NCBI RefSeq assembly: GCF_030272615.1
Contig: NW_026729155.1
Coordinates: 1-64,000 of the forward strand
Origin: Cryptomeria japonica
Taxonomy: Eukaryota; Streptophyta; Pinopsida; Cupressales; Cupressaceae
Length of the DNA: 64,000 nt
Direction of reading: 5' to 3'
The translations under genes and the position numbers were made by a program. The notes below the pieces were generated by a model that made no database searches, was not told the DNA's origin, and was given only the letters and a program-made list of their open reading frames with translations. Within the stretch, counting starts at the first letter, position 1, and each line of letters begins with the position of its first letter. Positions 1 to 11,920 of this stretch are shown piece by piece.

Positions 1-600
1 ATGGTTTAGTTTAACACTACTAAAAGAAAAATCATTAGGCGAGAGGCTTAGGTTGAGGTTGATACGAGGGTTGGGGATTGGTCCTTTGACAACAAGAATG
101 AGAGGGTGTAGGCTAAGGCTAGAGATATCATTGACAAACTTAATAAATGGGTTTCCGTGGACAAAGAGGTCAAGGCTCTAAAAGCAAATATGGCCTTAGA
201 GAAGGAAAGGGAGAATATGGAGAGGTCTATCTCTATTCTTCAGGTTAAGAAAGATGTGTTGAAGAATAATTTGAATGATATTATTTCCTTTAGTAGGATA
301 TAGTGAATAATATGTTGGCCTCGATTTCGGTCCTGTACTAGGAGTTAGATAGGAAACATGCCAAGTAGAAGACGTCTCTTGAAGTTGTTGCTAGAGCTTT
401 GGAGTAGCATAGTAAAAAATTAAGGATCATGTTTATTCCGTATTTGTTATTCTTGCCAAAGAGATCAATAAATTCAAATGGCCGTCCTTTTGGGAGAAGT
501 TGATTTTTTTCAGTCAAGAGTGACATGATGTGAAAGTCCCTAGTCCAAAGGCTTTGTATTTGTGTCTCCTCGAGGGTGCATTTTGGTGTTTTGATTTTCA
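1..600 (+). pseudogene. Decayed coding relic with coiled-coil character, unassigned
   Basis: Frame 1 reads as protein from base 1 to a TAG at 301, interrupted only by TAGs at 7, 49 and 109. From about base 150 the product is rich in Lys, Glu and Leu (for example KEVKALKANMALEKERENM) with heptad-like spacing, suggesting a coiled coil. After base 301 protein-like reading continues in another frame from about 309, again broken only by TAG codons, and a third frame reads on near 430-590. I do not recognise the family. A retroelement gag or a captured host gene are both possible. The left end is cut by the window. The repeated use of TAG points to an ancestral Gln-rich helix that lost its CAG codons. 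Confidence 0.4.
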
Positions 601-922
601 ATCTATTTTTTGCTTCTATCTAGTTTTGGTTCAAATGTTGGATCTTTCACAGGTCATGACACCTCTTTTTCACCGGTGGACTACTATGTAAGGGTTCGGG
701 CCCTTTCTTCATTTATTAAATCAAAACATCACATTTTTTGTGTAAGAACTTGTCTAGATTATTTTACGAAAGCTATGATGTTGTACATCTATAAAAAATT
801 TTAGTGTAAGATATTTAAAGGATTTCTATTAAGACTGAAAGCTTATTTATTTTTCCACTCATGACTAACTAGCGCATTAGCATTGTTTATCTTTATCAAA
901 ATGTACCATATTAACATTTGTT

Positions 923-1580
923 AGTCAATGTTTCAAGGGAAAAAACATTAAGTTATGGAAGATGAATGTAGAAGACATGTTGATAGAAGAGCTCAATAGA
1001 TTGTGATATTTCCTTTGGTAAAAATTAATAGTATGCTTGATCAAGACTAATTTAGACTAGATAAAAAACAAGAAATAGAAATTTTTCATTTTTCAAATTC
1101 TATTAATAAATACTTTAGAAAACCTTATACATATTTATCATCGAAGAATATAAGACACTATTATTAGTTATTATTAGTCCAGAGTCTTGTGAATAAACCT
1201 TTCTTATAAATGGTCCATTTAAAAAAAAATAAAAGATGGAAAATTCCTAAGTGATGATCTCAAAGCATTAAATGTACTTCTCAATCAGTTACTATTAACA
1301 GAAATCAAACTAAATGAAACTAGAAGAAGAGGGTAAATGCATAATACTACTTTATCTTTAAGTGATCCATTGTAGAATGTGAGTATCAAAAACAAGGTAA
1401 TGGTTCTTGAACAAAACATGAGAACATTATAGGTGTCTTTTTATTTAAAAAAACAAGAGAAAGCCAATAGATGATTCTTGTAGTGGTATCCTAGTTGTAT
1501 GGGATGGGTCAGAAGATCGAGGGGATGTAAAGAAACTTGGAGATAAAAAGGCTAAACATGATTGTTTTATACCAAGAAGC
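923..1580 (+). pseudogene. Possible Ty1/copia Gag N-terminal relic
   Basis: A short reading near 928-1005 gives FQGKNIKLWKMNVEDMLIEE. This resembles the opening of plant copia Gag proteins (F.G.N...WK..ME..L). Downstream to about 1580 there are only broken fragments rich in Lys and Glu, with no clear zinc knuckle. It is too decayed to place in a lineage and is a different copy from copia-1 and copia-2. The assignment rests on one motif. Confidence 0.3.
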
Positions 1581-1620
1581 CTGACTCTAAATGCACCTTA
1601 CTAAATTGAGTTTTCAACAT

Positions 1621-1728
1621 ATTGTTAATCTACGAGGTTTATGGAGAGGTGTGTTGTCGGCTTTCAAAATGCATTGTTAATCTACGAGATAAAAGTAGGG
1701 AAAGGAGAGGTGTGTTGTCGGCTTTCAA
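1621..1728 (+). repeat. Two-copy tandem duplication, ~52 bp unit
   Basis: Two blocks are each repeated in order. ATTGTTAATCTACGAG occurs at 1621 and 1673. GGAGAGGTGTGTTGTCGGC occurs at 1643 and 1704. The second copy is a few bases longer between the two blocks. No function is apparent. Confidence 0.75.
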
Positions 1729-2461
1729 CATATTGTGACTCTTCATTTCTTCTCGTGACTCTTCTCACTTTGTTCCTAGCTTTATTAGACTTCTCTTCCA
1801 ACCTTCCCTTTTTCTAGTCAAGGTCTTCCTATAGATAAGCCACAAAAGCCACATAATAATGCATTAGATCTTTAGTAATAGAAAGCAACATAGCTAGGGG
1901 GTCCTCAATATGATAGATTTTTCTATCCTTGTCAGCAAATAGTGTGGGTTAACAACCACTTTTCTGCCAAGAGGATTTGATGGGGATGCAATATCTACTC
2001 TACTACAAATTCTGAGGGGTTTCTTTATGGTGGAGGGATTAGTAAGCCAATAGAGTCTCTTGGCACCCTATTAGTCATGTTGGTTTGAGGAACGATATGG
2101 GGGTAGTTCTATAAACATTAAATTGATAATGACAATATGTAAAATCTTGATGCAAAGGATGATATCCTATTAACATTAGAGGCTTCTAGAGATGAGAAGA
2201 CATAGAATGGAAAATTAATTTTTTTACTAGACTTGAGATGCTCTAATAACAAAAAGTGATAGATTTGGACAACCCTAAAAAATGACCTTCTAGCATTAAA
2301 TTTTTTATTAAGGGCCAACTTACCTTGTCCAATGGCTTAGGGAGAACTTTGTTCTAGTCTTTTTTGAAATGATTAAAATTCCATTCCTTTTTTAGAAAAC
2401 CCCCTATGAATTCCTTTTCCCTTTATTTCTGGCATCTTTTAATTTTATGCAAATTACAACT

Positions 2462-3985
2462 TGTTAGATGTGTGAGATAGTGTTGTCATTAATGTCAAAG
2501 TGATATGTTCAGATTTCTCCTTGATATGTGAAGGTCTGGAAATTAGTGTCCAAATACTGTTATGATATTTGGTGGTTATATTGAGTGAGTATGTGGTGTT
2601 TTTGGAAGATGATAGTATTGGAAGCTAAAATTTGTAGGAAAGAGTATTTAAAGTAATTATGATAGAATTCTTTCCATTCCTTCACTTTTGAATATGATGG
2701 ATTACGGTTGTGGATTTAATGTCTATGCTATATGAATATTGCACTTTTATGTTTTCAGGTCCTTAACAGTTCATGTGTTGAACTTGGTTGTCTATCAAGA
2801 CTAGTTTGGAGAATGCCCTGCATTTATCTTCAATGATTTTTCATTTTTTGTGGCTTGGATGATATTTTCATATTGTTCATGTAGCGTTCTAGTTGAAAAT
2901 TCAAGTGTTGGTTTGCTCCACAAGTCATGTTGTTTTGTTGTTCAACATTATCATTTGTGTTGATCTTTGGTTGACTTAGTTGGTTCATCTCATTTGTATC
3001 ATACTCTTTTGGTATCGATATACATTGGAAGTTGAGTTAAGGTTTTTCTATGGGTTTTACTGTGGCATTGAAGATCCACATTAATTAATTTGCATTGGAT
3101 AATATTTTTGGGCTGACTTGTTAGCATGCTTTATTTGTTTATCTAAAAATTATGTTTGATACTAACTTTGAAATGTGTGTCATTGTGTGCGGTTCATTAT
3201 AATCAACTATGGAAGACATATTGTGATGTATTTGGATCCACTTTATCTCCTGGAGTGGACCACATTTAGCATAGTTTCTCAGGGTGGTCGATTTTGTGTA
3301 AATTATGTTTGTTCTATTTATGGTCAACCTAGTTGAGATTTTTGGTGAATAAGATGATATAAATAATTGCACGGATGTGTGAATTTGTGTAGGGATTGAT
3401 TGAAAGTGATGTGGAAGTGTATGTGGGAAGAAGTACAAATATCAGTTTGTTATGAGCCTTGATGATCATATCATTCAAAATGATAGAGTTTTAAGGCAAC
3501 AAATATGCATGTTGTGTTTTCCATGTTATTGGCAACTCGAACAAAAGGTTCAATGATAGTTTCATGATCATATATTTTTCATTTCAATTCATCACCCTAT
3601 TAGAAGATAATGAGTTATTTTGGCAGCTTGTACAGATTTGTAACTTGCTCTAAGATCATGCTACTTAGTTTGCAAGTCCATCGTATCTTGCCTAAGGTTG
3701 TGTGACTTAGCTTGCAATTCTAAATTAGGATTTGTGAGCTTCCTTGGCCTTGTGCTGAAAAGATTGTATTCAGTTACCCATATAGTGAGTGTGATTCTCA
3801 CCGTGTTCTTTCTTATATTGGGTTTTCCATGTAATTATCAAGTTTTCATATGTTTGGTGTTCATTTCTTCATCTTTTATTATGTTTGGATTGCTAAAAAT
3901 AATTGATATTTTTTTGTGATCGAAAAAGTTTAAGGATTTTCTTAAGATTCATTCATCCTCTCTTAGTCTTGTCGGGCATTTAACA
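2462..3985 (+). repeat. 5' LTR of copia-1
   Basis: It begins TGTTAG at 2462 and ends ...AACA near 3985, about 1.52 kb. Its first ~470 bp align with 17540-17950, for example the shared GGTTATATTGAGTGAGTATG. Its 3' half aligns with the reverse complement of 17955-18700. Just downstream, 3986-4005 is a decayed version of the initiator-Met tRNA binding site, which supports the 3' border. The short reading frame inside (3698-3919) is LTR sequence and not a gene. Confidence 0.8.
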
Positions 3986-4045
3986 ACTTGTATTATAGAG
4001 TTAGGTTCCTCTAGGAAAAACTTAATCACTTGAGGAAGGTTCTAG

Positions 4046-4337
4046 ATGGGGCATGATAGTGGACCCAAAGTACCAAAGTTTGTTGTCTCAAATTACTCCT
4101 TTTGGAAGGAGTGAATGGAATATTATTTGGATTCTAGGCCATTTGGAATATGCGATGTTGTTAAGAATGGTTATACTCCTCTGAGTGGTGGTCCTTCTAT
4201 TGTGGATGAGATTAGGTTGCATGAAAATTATGTTGAGGAAAGAAATGAACTTATCAGTGGTTTGAGTGATTCAAAGTTCTTGAACACCATGTCCTGCAAG
4301 TGTACAAAGGAATTTTAAGAGAAGTTGAAAATTATTT
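4046..4337 (+). pseudogene. copia-1 Gag, N-terminal part
   Basis: ATG at 4046 opens a Gag-like frame. A TGA at 4112-4114 falls where copia Gags have Trp (FWKE-W-MEYYL), and a TAA at 4316-4318 falls in the ...KE-.-EKL motif. Between them lies the conserved stretch ending DVVKNGYTP. The frame stops at the border of the inserted gypsy-like element (4338) and resumes in phase after 13360. These features match the UBN2/DUF4219-type Gag of plant copia elements. It is a pseudogene because of the stops and the insertion. Confidence 0.8.
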
Positions 4338-5461
4338 TATAATTTTAAAAATCACACCTTGTACAATTGAGTGCAACAAATGGTACCCTCCTCTGCATCA
4401 TCAAAGGTCATGTACTACCACTTTTGTCTTTTTGTCCACCTAGATCTCTTTATTAGCTCCAAACTAGAATATTACCAACTCTGTCAACTTGTCATCTTTA
4501 GGAAACTAGCGCAACGTGGAGACATTTGAGCGACACACTAGCATCCTATGAATATGATAGTCTACAGGTGGCCATTTGAGCATTATACCCATTCTTGGAA
4601 GGAATCATAATGCCTCTGCATGCAGCCACCGATGTCAGTTTTCCTTCCAGGGCCTACATCTCTCCAATTTGAAGGCATTTTTGGAATTCTTGATCATATT
4701 TCTTACAGGTTGAAGCTTTTAGCAATCTTCTTGGGCAATATTCATAGGTTATCACAAGACAACCATTTTTGTTGCAACCTCTTGAAGAACTCATGGTGTC
4801 ATCTTCACAAGTGTTGGAGGAAGTTCACTTACTCTTCTTGGTTCATTTGTGCATCTATAATCTCTCATTTTCAATCTATCTATTATCTTAATCATATCTA
4901 TTTTATATTAATCATTTTGATTTTCCCCATTGCTACTATCTGGGTTGTCTGTGGGGGTGGAAACACTGTAACGAGGGTCTAACTAAAGAAAAATCTAAAA
5001 TGAAACCCCCAACATTCACTTGTGTGCAGGTTGATGATCATGGGAAAGTAGTCATCTTGTGGTAGGATTCAATCGTGGACGGGTTGTAAGCTTCCCTCAT
5101 TCCTCCTTCCCATTTCATTATAATATTCTACATTCTATGTTATTATCTTCGTTCATCATATTGATGTGTTTCTTTAATAATATAGTTGCACCTCTCACAT
5201 TTTCAGACGACTTCTATACCTCGTCCATATAGGGTGATAGCGCGTCGTGCTGGTGTGCCAATTTCATGCACTCGTCCTCAATATAGAAGATTTACATAGT
5301 CATTTGGGAGCTCTATTTGATAGTAATTTATCTTATTTTGTATTTACTTTTGCATTTTCATTCCCTGGCTCACCATTAGCACTAGTTAAGTGAGGCAGGG
5401 TGAAGGTAGGCTTGCTCCTTACAGTCCATCACCTTGAGGATCATAAATGTCATCCTCTACA
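4338..5461 (+). repeat. 5' LTR of the nested gypsy-like element
   Basis: It is 1124 bp long and aligns along its length with 12240-13360. Shared stretches include CTTGTACAATT.AGTGCAAC near the start and TTGGGCAATATTCATAGGTT in the middle. It ends CTCTACA at 5461. The sequence just after it (AACTTGACGTGAAACAATTG) may be a decayed primer-binding site, but no tRNA match is evident. The 120-codon frame at 4620-4982 is LTR sequence with a broken counterpart in the other LTR, so it is not counted as a gene. Confidence 0.85.
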
Positions 5462-5709
5462 TTTTTTTGAACTTGACGTGAAACAATTGCATTATTATTT
5501 TCTCTAATCTTCGTTTCTTAACTTCATTTAAAATCTAAAGAAAAGTAAAAAAAAAGAAAAAAGAGAAAGACAAACATAATCACATCTCAACTTTGAAACA
5601 AACCTTAAAACAATTATCTTTATAACATAGTGTTATAGAATTATGACATCCTATTAGTGTGGTTGAAGTGTTGGGAAGCTTGTCCATGAACTTTACAACC
5701 TAGACGTCC

Positions 5710-6609
5710 ATGGTATTTGTTGTGAGAAGGACTGCCAGGAGGAGCGTTCCTACAAATCGCTAAAATCCTCCTAGGTCAGGTCCATTGTTTAATGATGAGC
5801 TTCTCAACCCAAATGAATTATTGGATTCTTACCCTCTTAAAATCATTTTGATAGGGAGTCCTCCATCTAATTCACAATCAAACTCTTAGAACAATTCTTT
5901 GAGAGATTCTCCTCCATCTTCCCCTCATGTTGTTGATCATGATTCTATTATTACCATTGGTTTTGAACAAATTAACATGCTAGAGTAGAATCTGAAAGTC
6001 TTTGAGGGTTTCCTGAATCAGGAGAATGTCCTCCCCCAAAATGAAAATTTTGTTAGAACCCTGAGAGACATGTTCATCTTGGATAGAAGAGGCCTCAAGA
6101 TGTTAAGGGAATGGTCTATGATTGTCAGAAAGCACATGACTTCGGCTGGTGCGTCTCCCTAGGATGGCTAGTTCAAAACTTATGGTTCTCATCTTGGTGT
6201 TGACATACCTGGCTTGATGGTACACATGGTTGATCTCAGGTCCACTATTCCTAGCATCAATGCCTCATCCAATCTCTTTTGTGTTACATGGGTATGTCTA
6301 GTAGCTCGGCCTCTGCCTTTGTTGCTTCTCATATCTCTACAATCAGCACTTGTACTACATCTTCTAGTGGAACTAGTCCTCTTGGAGGTGCTAGTGGTGG
6401 TGGTGGCACATATGACCCACCTCCACCTCCTCTGCTCTCTAATCTTGTCTTGAACACTATCTTACAGAACATGAGGTAGTTACAATTACAACTTACAAAT
6501 CTAGCCTCCACTCCTAGCCAATCATCGATGCATGCATATTATAGGAAGAGTCCCCTTTAAATTATTGTCCTGAACACCATCCTTCTTTCTGCAGCCGAAT
6601 CATTAAAGT
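5710..6609 (+). pseudogene. Gypsy-like Gag, N-terminal part
   Basis: From ATG 5710 a single frame reads through about 300 codons with only a few stops (TAA near 5761, TAGs further on). The product is Pro/Ser-rich at first, then helical around residues 80-160 (for example ENFVRTLRDMFILDRRGLKM), then Ser/Thr/Gly-rich with a GGGG tract and a run of prolines. Reading is broken at 6610 by an LTR-like insert and resumes with the conserved Gag core after 7852. The N-terminal part is not diagnostic by itself; the assignment comes from its continuity with the core. Confidence 0.55.
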
Positions 6610-7852
6610 TGTAGATACATAAATTTGTCCATGAATTAAATGAATATTAAATATTTTTTTAATGAACTAATATTCCTCTATTAATTATATTTATATTTAA
6701 TTAATTCACCAATAGCCTTTTCTTCTATCCTAGTTAAATAAACTTAATAAATTTATTTAATTACTAACTATAGTCCCATCTATTAAATAAATTAATAAAT
6801 TTATTTAATTTCACTTTCTATTTAAATAAATTAAACATTTATTTAGAATCCCCAAATTGAATCTACTTTTAGATAAATCAATATTTATTTAAAAATTCCT
6901 CAGCCACTTGCATTCCCCTACAAATGCAAGTTGCATATTTTAGTTGAAATAAATGATTCATTTTAATTAAAAAACTCCACTTTATCCTCACCCACTTGCT
7001 TCTAGATTCTTCTAACCACTTCTAATTTAGCCTAATCCCTCTTCTGAACATTTGCATAATCTTAAACCAAAATTAACCCCCAATCCACCATCTCAACCAT
7101 TTAATTCTTATAGAGTCATAAATGCTTCCCTTCTTCAACACACTAACCCACATGGATCTTGACCCTTTAGTCAAGGCTTAACCATGGGTAAACTTTGCAC
7201 AAGAGTTTAACCATTGGATAATAACCTTACCCTTGGATAATAACTTTATCCAATAACCCAACCCACATGAATTTACCCTCATGTCTTCTCAGACATTAAA
7301 TGCTCCTTCCCTCTCCTCTCAAGCCATCTCATGGAATTGGGTTGAAAACCATCACATAGACCATGAATCATGCAATCTTGGCCCTCCACAAACTTGATCA
7401 ATCTTGACCATTCAATATTCTATTTTGCCTATAAATAGAACCCTTCTCCTCAAGTAGAGGAGAAAGCACTAGAGTATTGTTATTATACTAGAATATTGCA
7501 TAGGTATTTAGAGCTTTCTCATAGCATCATTATTTGAATTTGCGTAGTATTTGTTTATCATTTACAGCCATATTGAATCTCCATATGGAATCTATGGCTA
7601 GTGCTAAAAGCTAAGAGCTTCATTCATTTGGAACCTGGGGAGGGAAGAAACAAGGGAGAAGTATCACAAGGCATCATGGAGTTATCTTAGGAAAACTCTT
7701 CACCTTTCTTTCTTTGTTAAGCTTCTTTTATGTTTTTAAAATATCCTTTGATATGTTTTGAAATGGTTTCTAGTTAATTTGGTTATTGGTTTTTGGTTGG
7801 AACTAACATACTAATGTTGAACTTTGTTTGTTCCTTTTACCCACTTCTATCA
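6610..7852 (+). repeat. Probable solo LTR inserted in the gypsy-like gag
   Basis: The segment opens TGTAGATACA, is very AT-rich at its start, has a good TATA box (CTATAAATAG, around 7429-7438) and ends near CAGCA at about 7848. That is LTR architecture. Gag-like coding reads on both sides and stops at its borders. Flanking AAAGT (6605-6609) and GAAGT (7853-7857) may be an imperfect 5-bp target duplication, but the right border is uncertain by several bases. No internal coding region accompanies it, so it is called a solo LTR. An internal direct repeat CCTTGGATAATAAC-like lies near 7215-7245. Confidence 0.6.
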
Positions 7853-8820
7853 GCATTAGAAGTTCTATAGGTTCAATGGTAAGGAGGACCCTAATATGCA
7901 CATTGATTATTTTATGATCATGTGCAGCGAATACCATATCTTGGACTTTGTTTTTCTTAAACTATTCTCGTGGTCCCTTAAGGGAACCACCTTAGAGTGG
8001 TACAACTCCCTAATAAATCATTCTATTCACACCTTTGATTAGCTTATGGAACTTTTTCTTAAATGGTTTTAGGCTAATATTGGCAGTAGGGTCGCTATCG
8101 CTGACCTTGTTCACTGTAAGCAAAAATCCAACAGAAAGGTCATGGACTTTACATTGAGATAATAATCAAACTCTATCAAGATCCCCTTTCCCCTACTCGA
8201 TAGTGATTTGTATAGGATTTTGGCAACCTACAACCAGCATTGAGGGAGAAGTTATCTCATAATCACTATCAAAACTTTGCCAATATGTGTTATGTACTCA
8301 CAAACTACCAACACACCATGTTGCAGTTCAGAGATTCTACTTCAAACTCTCATGATGGGTCCTTCATAGGCACATCCATGGAATGATCTAGAAATAACAA
8401 AGACATAGCTAATGTTGTGGTTGTTCCTCCAATGATTGCTACATGGGGATCACAACAAAATAGAGTCTTCACTAAATTGAATGACTAATACTTAAGCATA
8501 ATGTAGCAATTGTTAAAATAAAATCTAATTACCCTTCTTGAGGTTACACCACTACCTGATAATAGACCCTATCCATGGTGGTATGATGGGTCAAATTTTT
8601 GTCATTACTATCATGTACCTATTCATGACGCTGAGCAATGTTATCATCTTTGGAATATTTTCCAAGACCACATCAACAATGGTGCGATTAAAGCTAATGC
8701 ATGAAAGAATAAGTAAAACAAGTCTATTGATAAGACCAACAGTGATTTGTAGATCTGTATACCAATTTGTTTCCCTCACATTCGTTGAATTTTATCAGTG
8801 CATTAGATCCTCCTTCGAAT
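7853..8820 (+). pseudogene. Gypsy-like Gag core and Cys/His region
   Basis: The reading KFYRFNGKEDPNMHIDYF through SLKGTTLEWYNSL matches the retrotransposon Gag core of Ty3/gypsy elements (F.G..DP...V..F, LKGTA..W...L). It is followed by a KQKSN-type segment near 8120. Around 8565-8700 comes a Tyr/Cys/His-rich stretch (DGSNFCHYYHVPIHDAEQCY) resembling the CXXH..GH.TE.C region seen between Gag and protease in plant gypsy elements. Stops (TAG, TAA) and frame changes make it a pseudogene. The role of the ancestor was virus-like particle assembly and RNA packaging. Confidence 0.75.
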
Positions 8821-8879
8821 GATGGTCCATTTGTGAACATGGTCACCATAACTCCTATTTTCTTGCCTCCTAGCTAAAA

Positions 8880-9350
8880 GGGGAAGGTTTCTTGCATGTC
8901 ATTATCGTTCACCCCTCTAGATGCCCCATATTGTGGAGAGCTTGCTCCTCTATACATCTCGCCTAAATTGAATGATCAAACAATCGTGCGTGTGATTGTT
9001 GACCCATCATGTAGAGTCGATGTTATTATGGAGGAGACTCTATTCATAACTAGTTGCATACGCCTGTCTATGATGATTGTTGAGTAACCCTAAGGACACA
9101 TGATAGTTTCTCTATTCCTCCTTTGGGTAGCATCAACTTGATGGTCCTTGTGGGACCCAAGGCTATGTCTTCTACATATGTGATCATTCCTAAGTTGGAC
9201 CTATTTTGGGTTAAACTTGGCATTCTCTAGTTGATTCTTATGGATGTGATCCCTTCAGTGATTCATAAATCCCTCAAGTTTCCCCATGAGGGTTCGGTGT
9301 ATGTCATCTAGGATACTGGATATCAACTCCTAGTAGCCTGTGGAGAATTT
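8880..9350 (+). pseudogene. Gypsy-like aspartic protease relic
   Basis: The frame at 8896 gives APLYISPKLNDQTIVRVIVD followed by P-S-C-R-V-D-V-I, aligning with the retropepsin active-site region (V.VDGGSS.NVI). The catalytic D is retained, but the following G-S/G-G is altered. After a frame change, a stretch starting LGSINLMVLVGPKAM and ending near KLKFPHEGSVYVI matches the downstream part of the protease domain. It is clearly non-functional. This is the last recognisable retroelement domain before the 3' region: the reverse transcriptase expected next is absent. Confidence 0.65.
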
Positions 9351-10960
9351 TTGTTGGATCATTTTTGGCCTGCTCTAGTGGGGCTCACGCTTCTCCATGG
9401 TGACTTCATATACCACACTTATTATCAGTATAAGACAAAGGACTTGGCCCCTAAATCAACTCAGCCTAGTTATTCATTCCCTCTTCCTACATCGACCTCT
9501 TCTCCATTTATTGATGTCTTGGAGCGGATAGTGGCTCATTTCCCCTCATCATCGGGGCCTGACGATAATCTTGTTCTTCTGAATAGAAGTCTGCATCTAC
9601 CCAAGACTACATAGCCTCTAGGGGTGTCTTCTATTCCTGCAGCTACACCTTGTGCAGATAATGGAAAGTAACCTGCGTTATCAAAGTTTTGGGCCCTCCC
9701 TCTTTTCGAGATTCTGATCATGGCAAATATCCCTTGGCCCTCTTGATATGAGAGAAGGAAGTGATCCTCTCATGTTCATTCATCACCGCTTGCACCTTTT
9801 TCATAGCCCAAGTTGACACCCTTTGCTCCTCCAACTGCTCCTTGAGCAAAGCGAGGTAGGGTTCCTATTGTTGTGAATATGGTACCTATCTCAGATGTAC
9901 CTCCTATTCCATTATTTGGGCCTTCCCCTACCCCCAACAAGGTTTTGGAGACCTCTCCTATGAAGCATGATCCTTCTAATCCCTCTCGGGCTTTAGTTGG
10001 TGGCCCTCATCCCCAACGTAATTAGTGTGCATGTGAGTGTAAGCACTATTGATGGGCCAGCCAATTTTTTCATATCAACTCCTGTCTCATCGGTCGCTCA
10101 TGTTTCTACATCATCTTCAGTTTTACTCCTAGATATTATCGAGCCTATAAATGAACCTTCCTCTGAACAAGTGTAGTTTTTCATCCCTCCTTCTCTAGAG
10201 ACACACCTTGTTACCTCCTTGCTAGATGTATCTCTTTTGTCTTAGCCTGTTGATATTTTGCATATGTAGAAGGTGTTCCGCGTAACTTTGTTTTCTCCCC
10301 CTTCATCACAGCCATTCCAAAATCAAAGTCTCCCTGGGGTCCTTCAGCCTGCTACGATTGATAGGAGACCTATTTCTCTTGTCCCACCCAAATCCAAGCT
10401 CGAGTAGGGCCCCGTTCTAGAATTTTGATGGCAAAAATCCTCACAAGTATGTTCCTCATCCTTTTCTCTACCCATTCCAGTGTCTTCTATTTTGCCTGTT
10501 CTTGTGTGTGTGGTTGAGATGACTCCACTTTCTCCTCTGATTATGATTACCCCTCTTCTGGAGGCTAGAAGTCCTATTCTTGTTTCATCTTCTTCGACTG
10601 AGTCTCCTGGTTCCTCTACGGAGGCTTGCATGTTTGGCTCCTTGGAGGACATCCTGACATTGTCCATGATCTTTTCCCAATCATTGACCCTTCCCTCCTT
10701 CAATCTTGTGGATGTAGATGTTATTTCTGCTTCATCCCTCACCCTTTCTACTAGTGAGCTTCCTTGTGAATCTCTTTTGGTAGTCCCTCTCCAAGCTCAT
10801 TCTTCTTCTCCCTGTGATCTAGATTGGGAGGATGATGATCTCTTAAGGGATGACCTTTAGGATATTTATATTGCATCTCCATCTTTTTTCTTGTGACCTT
10901 GATTGTGTTCCCCCGTGCTTTCTTTATATGTTTGTTCCCTCCAAGAGGAATCAAGTTATT
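9351..10960 (+). pseudogene. Ser/Pro-rich coding-like region replacing pol
   Basis: Two long open stretches (9351-9614 and 10480-10860) and broken frames between them encode Ser-, Pro- and Thr-rich, low-complexity sequence. The last ends with an acidic tail (DLDWEDDDLLRDDL). Codons between stops still avoid TAA/TAG more than the flanks, which suggests a former reading frame, but no domain is recognisable. It sits exactly where RT, RNase H and integrase would be in an autonomous gypsy element. It may be a Gag extension, an extra ORF of a non-autonomous family, or diverged filler. Confidence 0.4.
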
Positions 10961-11534
10961 CTATAGGTGCTTGGATATGGGAGGTTGATCATCTTTATCT
11001 GTTGTGCTCTCCTAAAGGACCCGAGTTTCAATATAGGTGCTTGGATACAGAAGACTATTCTATCGTGCACCTTATTCTATTTGTCTATCTACTTCTTCTA
11101 TTTGTCTTATATTGCTTTGGGATATTCAGGAACAATGCAAAGCATTGGGGGCATCTTCGGCCTTCTTCCATGTTGATCGGAATTTTTATTTTCTCTTTGT
11201 CTTCATGTCCTCTTCTTCAGATCTGAGAACTTTGGCACTATGATGATATAACTATCTTGCAACTATATTAGATTTATTATCACTACTATGGGTTTTGATG
11301 CCAAACTATCAAATCCCCCTATCCTTTGGCATTCATCATTGATTTTGTGGACATTCATGTGTCACCAACTAATGGTGGCATTCCACAAAAGCATCTTGTT
11401 ATGTTGAAATACCACAACTACTCTTCTCCTTAAAATGACATGCCTTCCATGAATATCATTCTAAGGGGGGGGCATCATATCTGCATTTGTTATCTAGTCC
11501 CTTGCATGTTTCTTGTCGATCACTTTTTCATGCT

Positions 11535-11680
11535 TGCCTAGGTGGAGGCCAAACCACTTGATATTTTTCTTTATGATATTTTTCCTAGGTGAGGGCCAAA
11601 TCACTTGATCTTTTTCTTTACTGTGTTTTTCCTAGGTGGGGGCAGAACCACTTGATCTTTTCTTGCCCAAGTAGGAACCA
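11535..11680 (+). repeat. Three-copy degenerate tandem repeat, ~55 bp unit
   Basis: The motif CCTAGGTG.(A/G)GGC followed by CCACTTGAT and a T-rich tail occurs three times in a row (from about 11538, 11585 and 11631), with variant bases in each. It lies in the 3' untranslated part of the gypsy-like element. Confidence 0.7.
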
Positions 11681-11724
11681 ATATACTACTTATCAAATCT
11701 ATCTTTGATCGCCCAATCACATGC

Positions 11725-11920
11725 CTATCTAGTGTATCACCACCCATGCCAGCAAAATCATCACCTTATCGCATGGCTACCTAGCATATCACTACCCATG
11801 CTAGCAAAATATCACCTTATCATATGGTTATCCATACTAGCATGATCTCACAACCATAATTTTCCTATCATATGGCTATCTAGAATAATCCACTTTTCTA
11901 TCCATACTGGCACATCTGTT
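11725..11920 (+). repeat. Degenerate tandem repeat, ~50-60 bp unit
   Basis: Units built on CATGCCTATCTAG, TATCACCACCCATGCCAGC and CACCTTATC recur three to four times with substitutions. The second unit begins near 11775, the third near 11824 and the fourth near 11872. It is adjacent to the previous array in the same element. Confidence 0.65.

Larger units (their letters stand above)
601..2461. other. Intergenic, decayed repeat DNA left of copia-1
   Basis: No intact gene is visible. The stretch contains a short copia-Gag-like relic (923-1580) and a small duplication (1621-1728), listed separately. The rest is AT-rich sequence with stops in all frames. It ends where the TGTTAG of the copia-1 5' LTR begins at 2462. 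Confidence 0.5.

Noticed and set aside
3139-3438. 99-codon minus-strand frame
   Set aside because: It lies within the copia-1 5' LTR, has no domain and is not kept in related LTR pieces.
6279-6511. Overlapping Ser-rich and Gly/Pro-rich frames on both strands
   Set aside because: They are shadows of the Ser/Thr/Gly-rich and proline segment of the gypsy-like Gag reading from 5710.
10344-10742. 132-codon minus-strand frame in the gypsy-like element
   Set aside because: It is opposite the Ser/Pro-rich plus frame; its Arg/Glu richness is the reverse complement of Ser/Pro codons.
11535-11920. CRISPR-like array
   Set aside because: The repeats are degenerate, adjacent without unique spacers, and the window is plant nuclear DNA.
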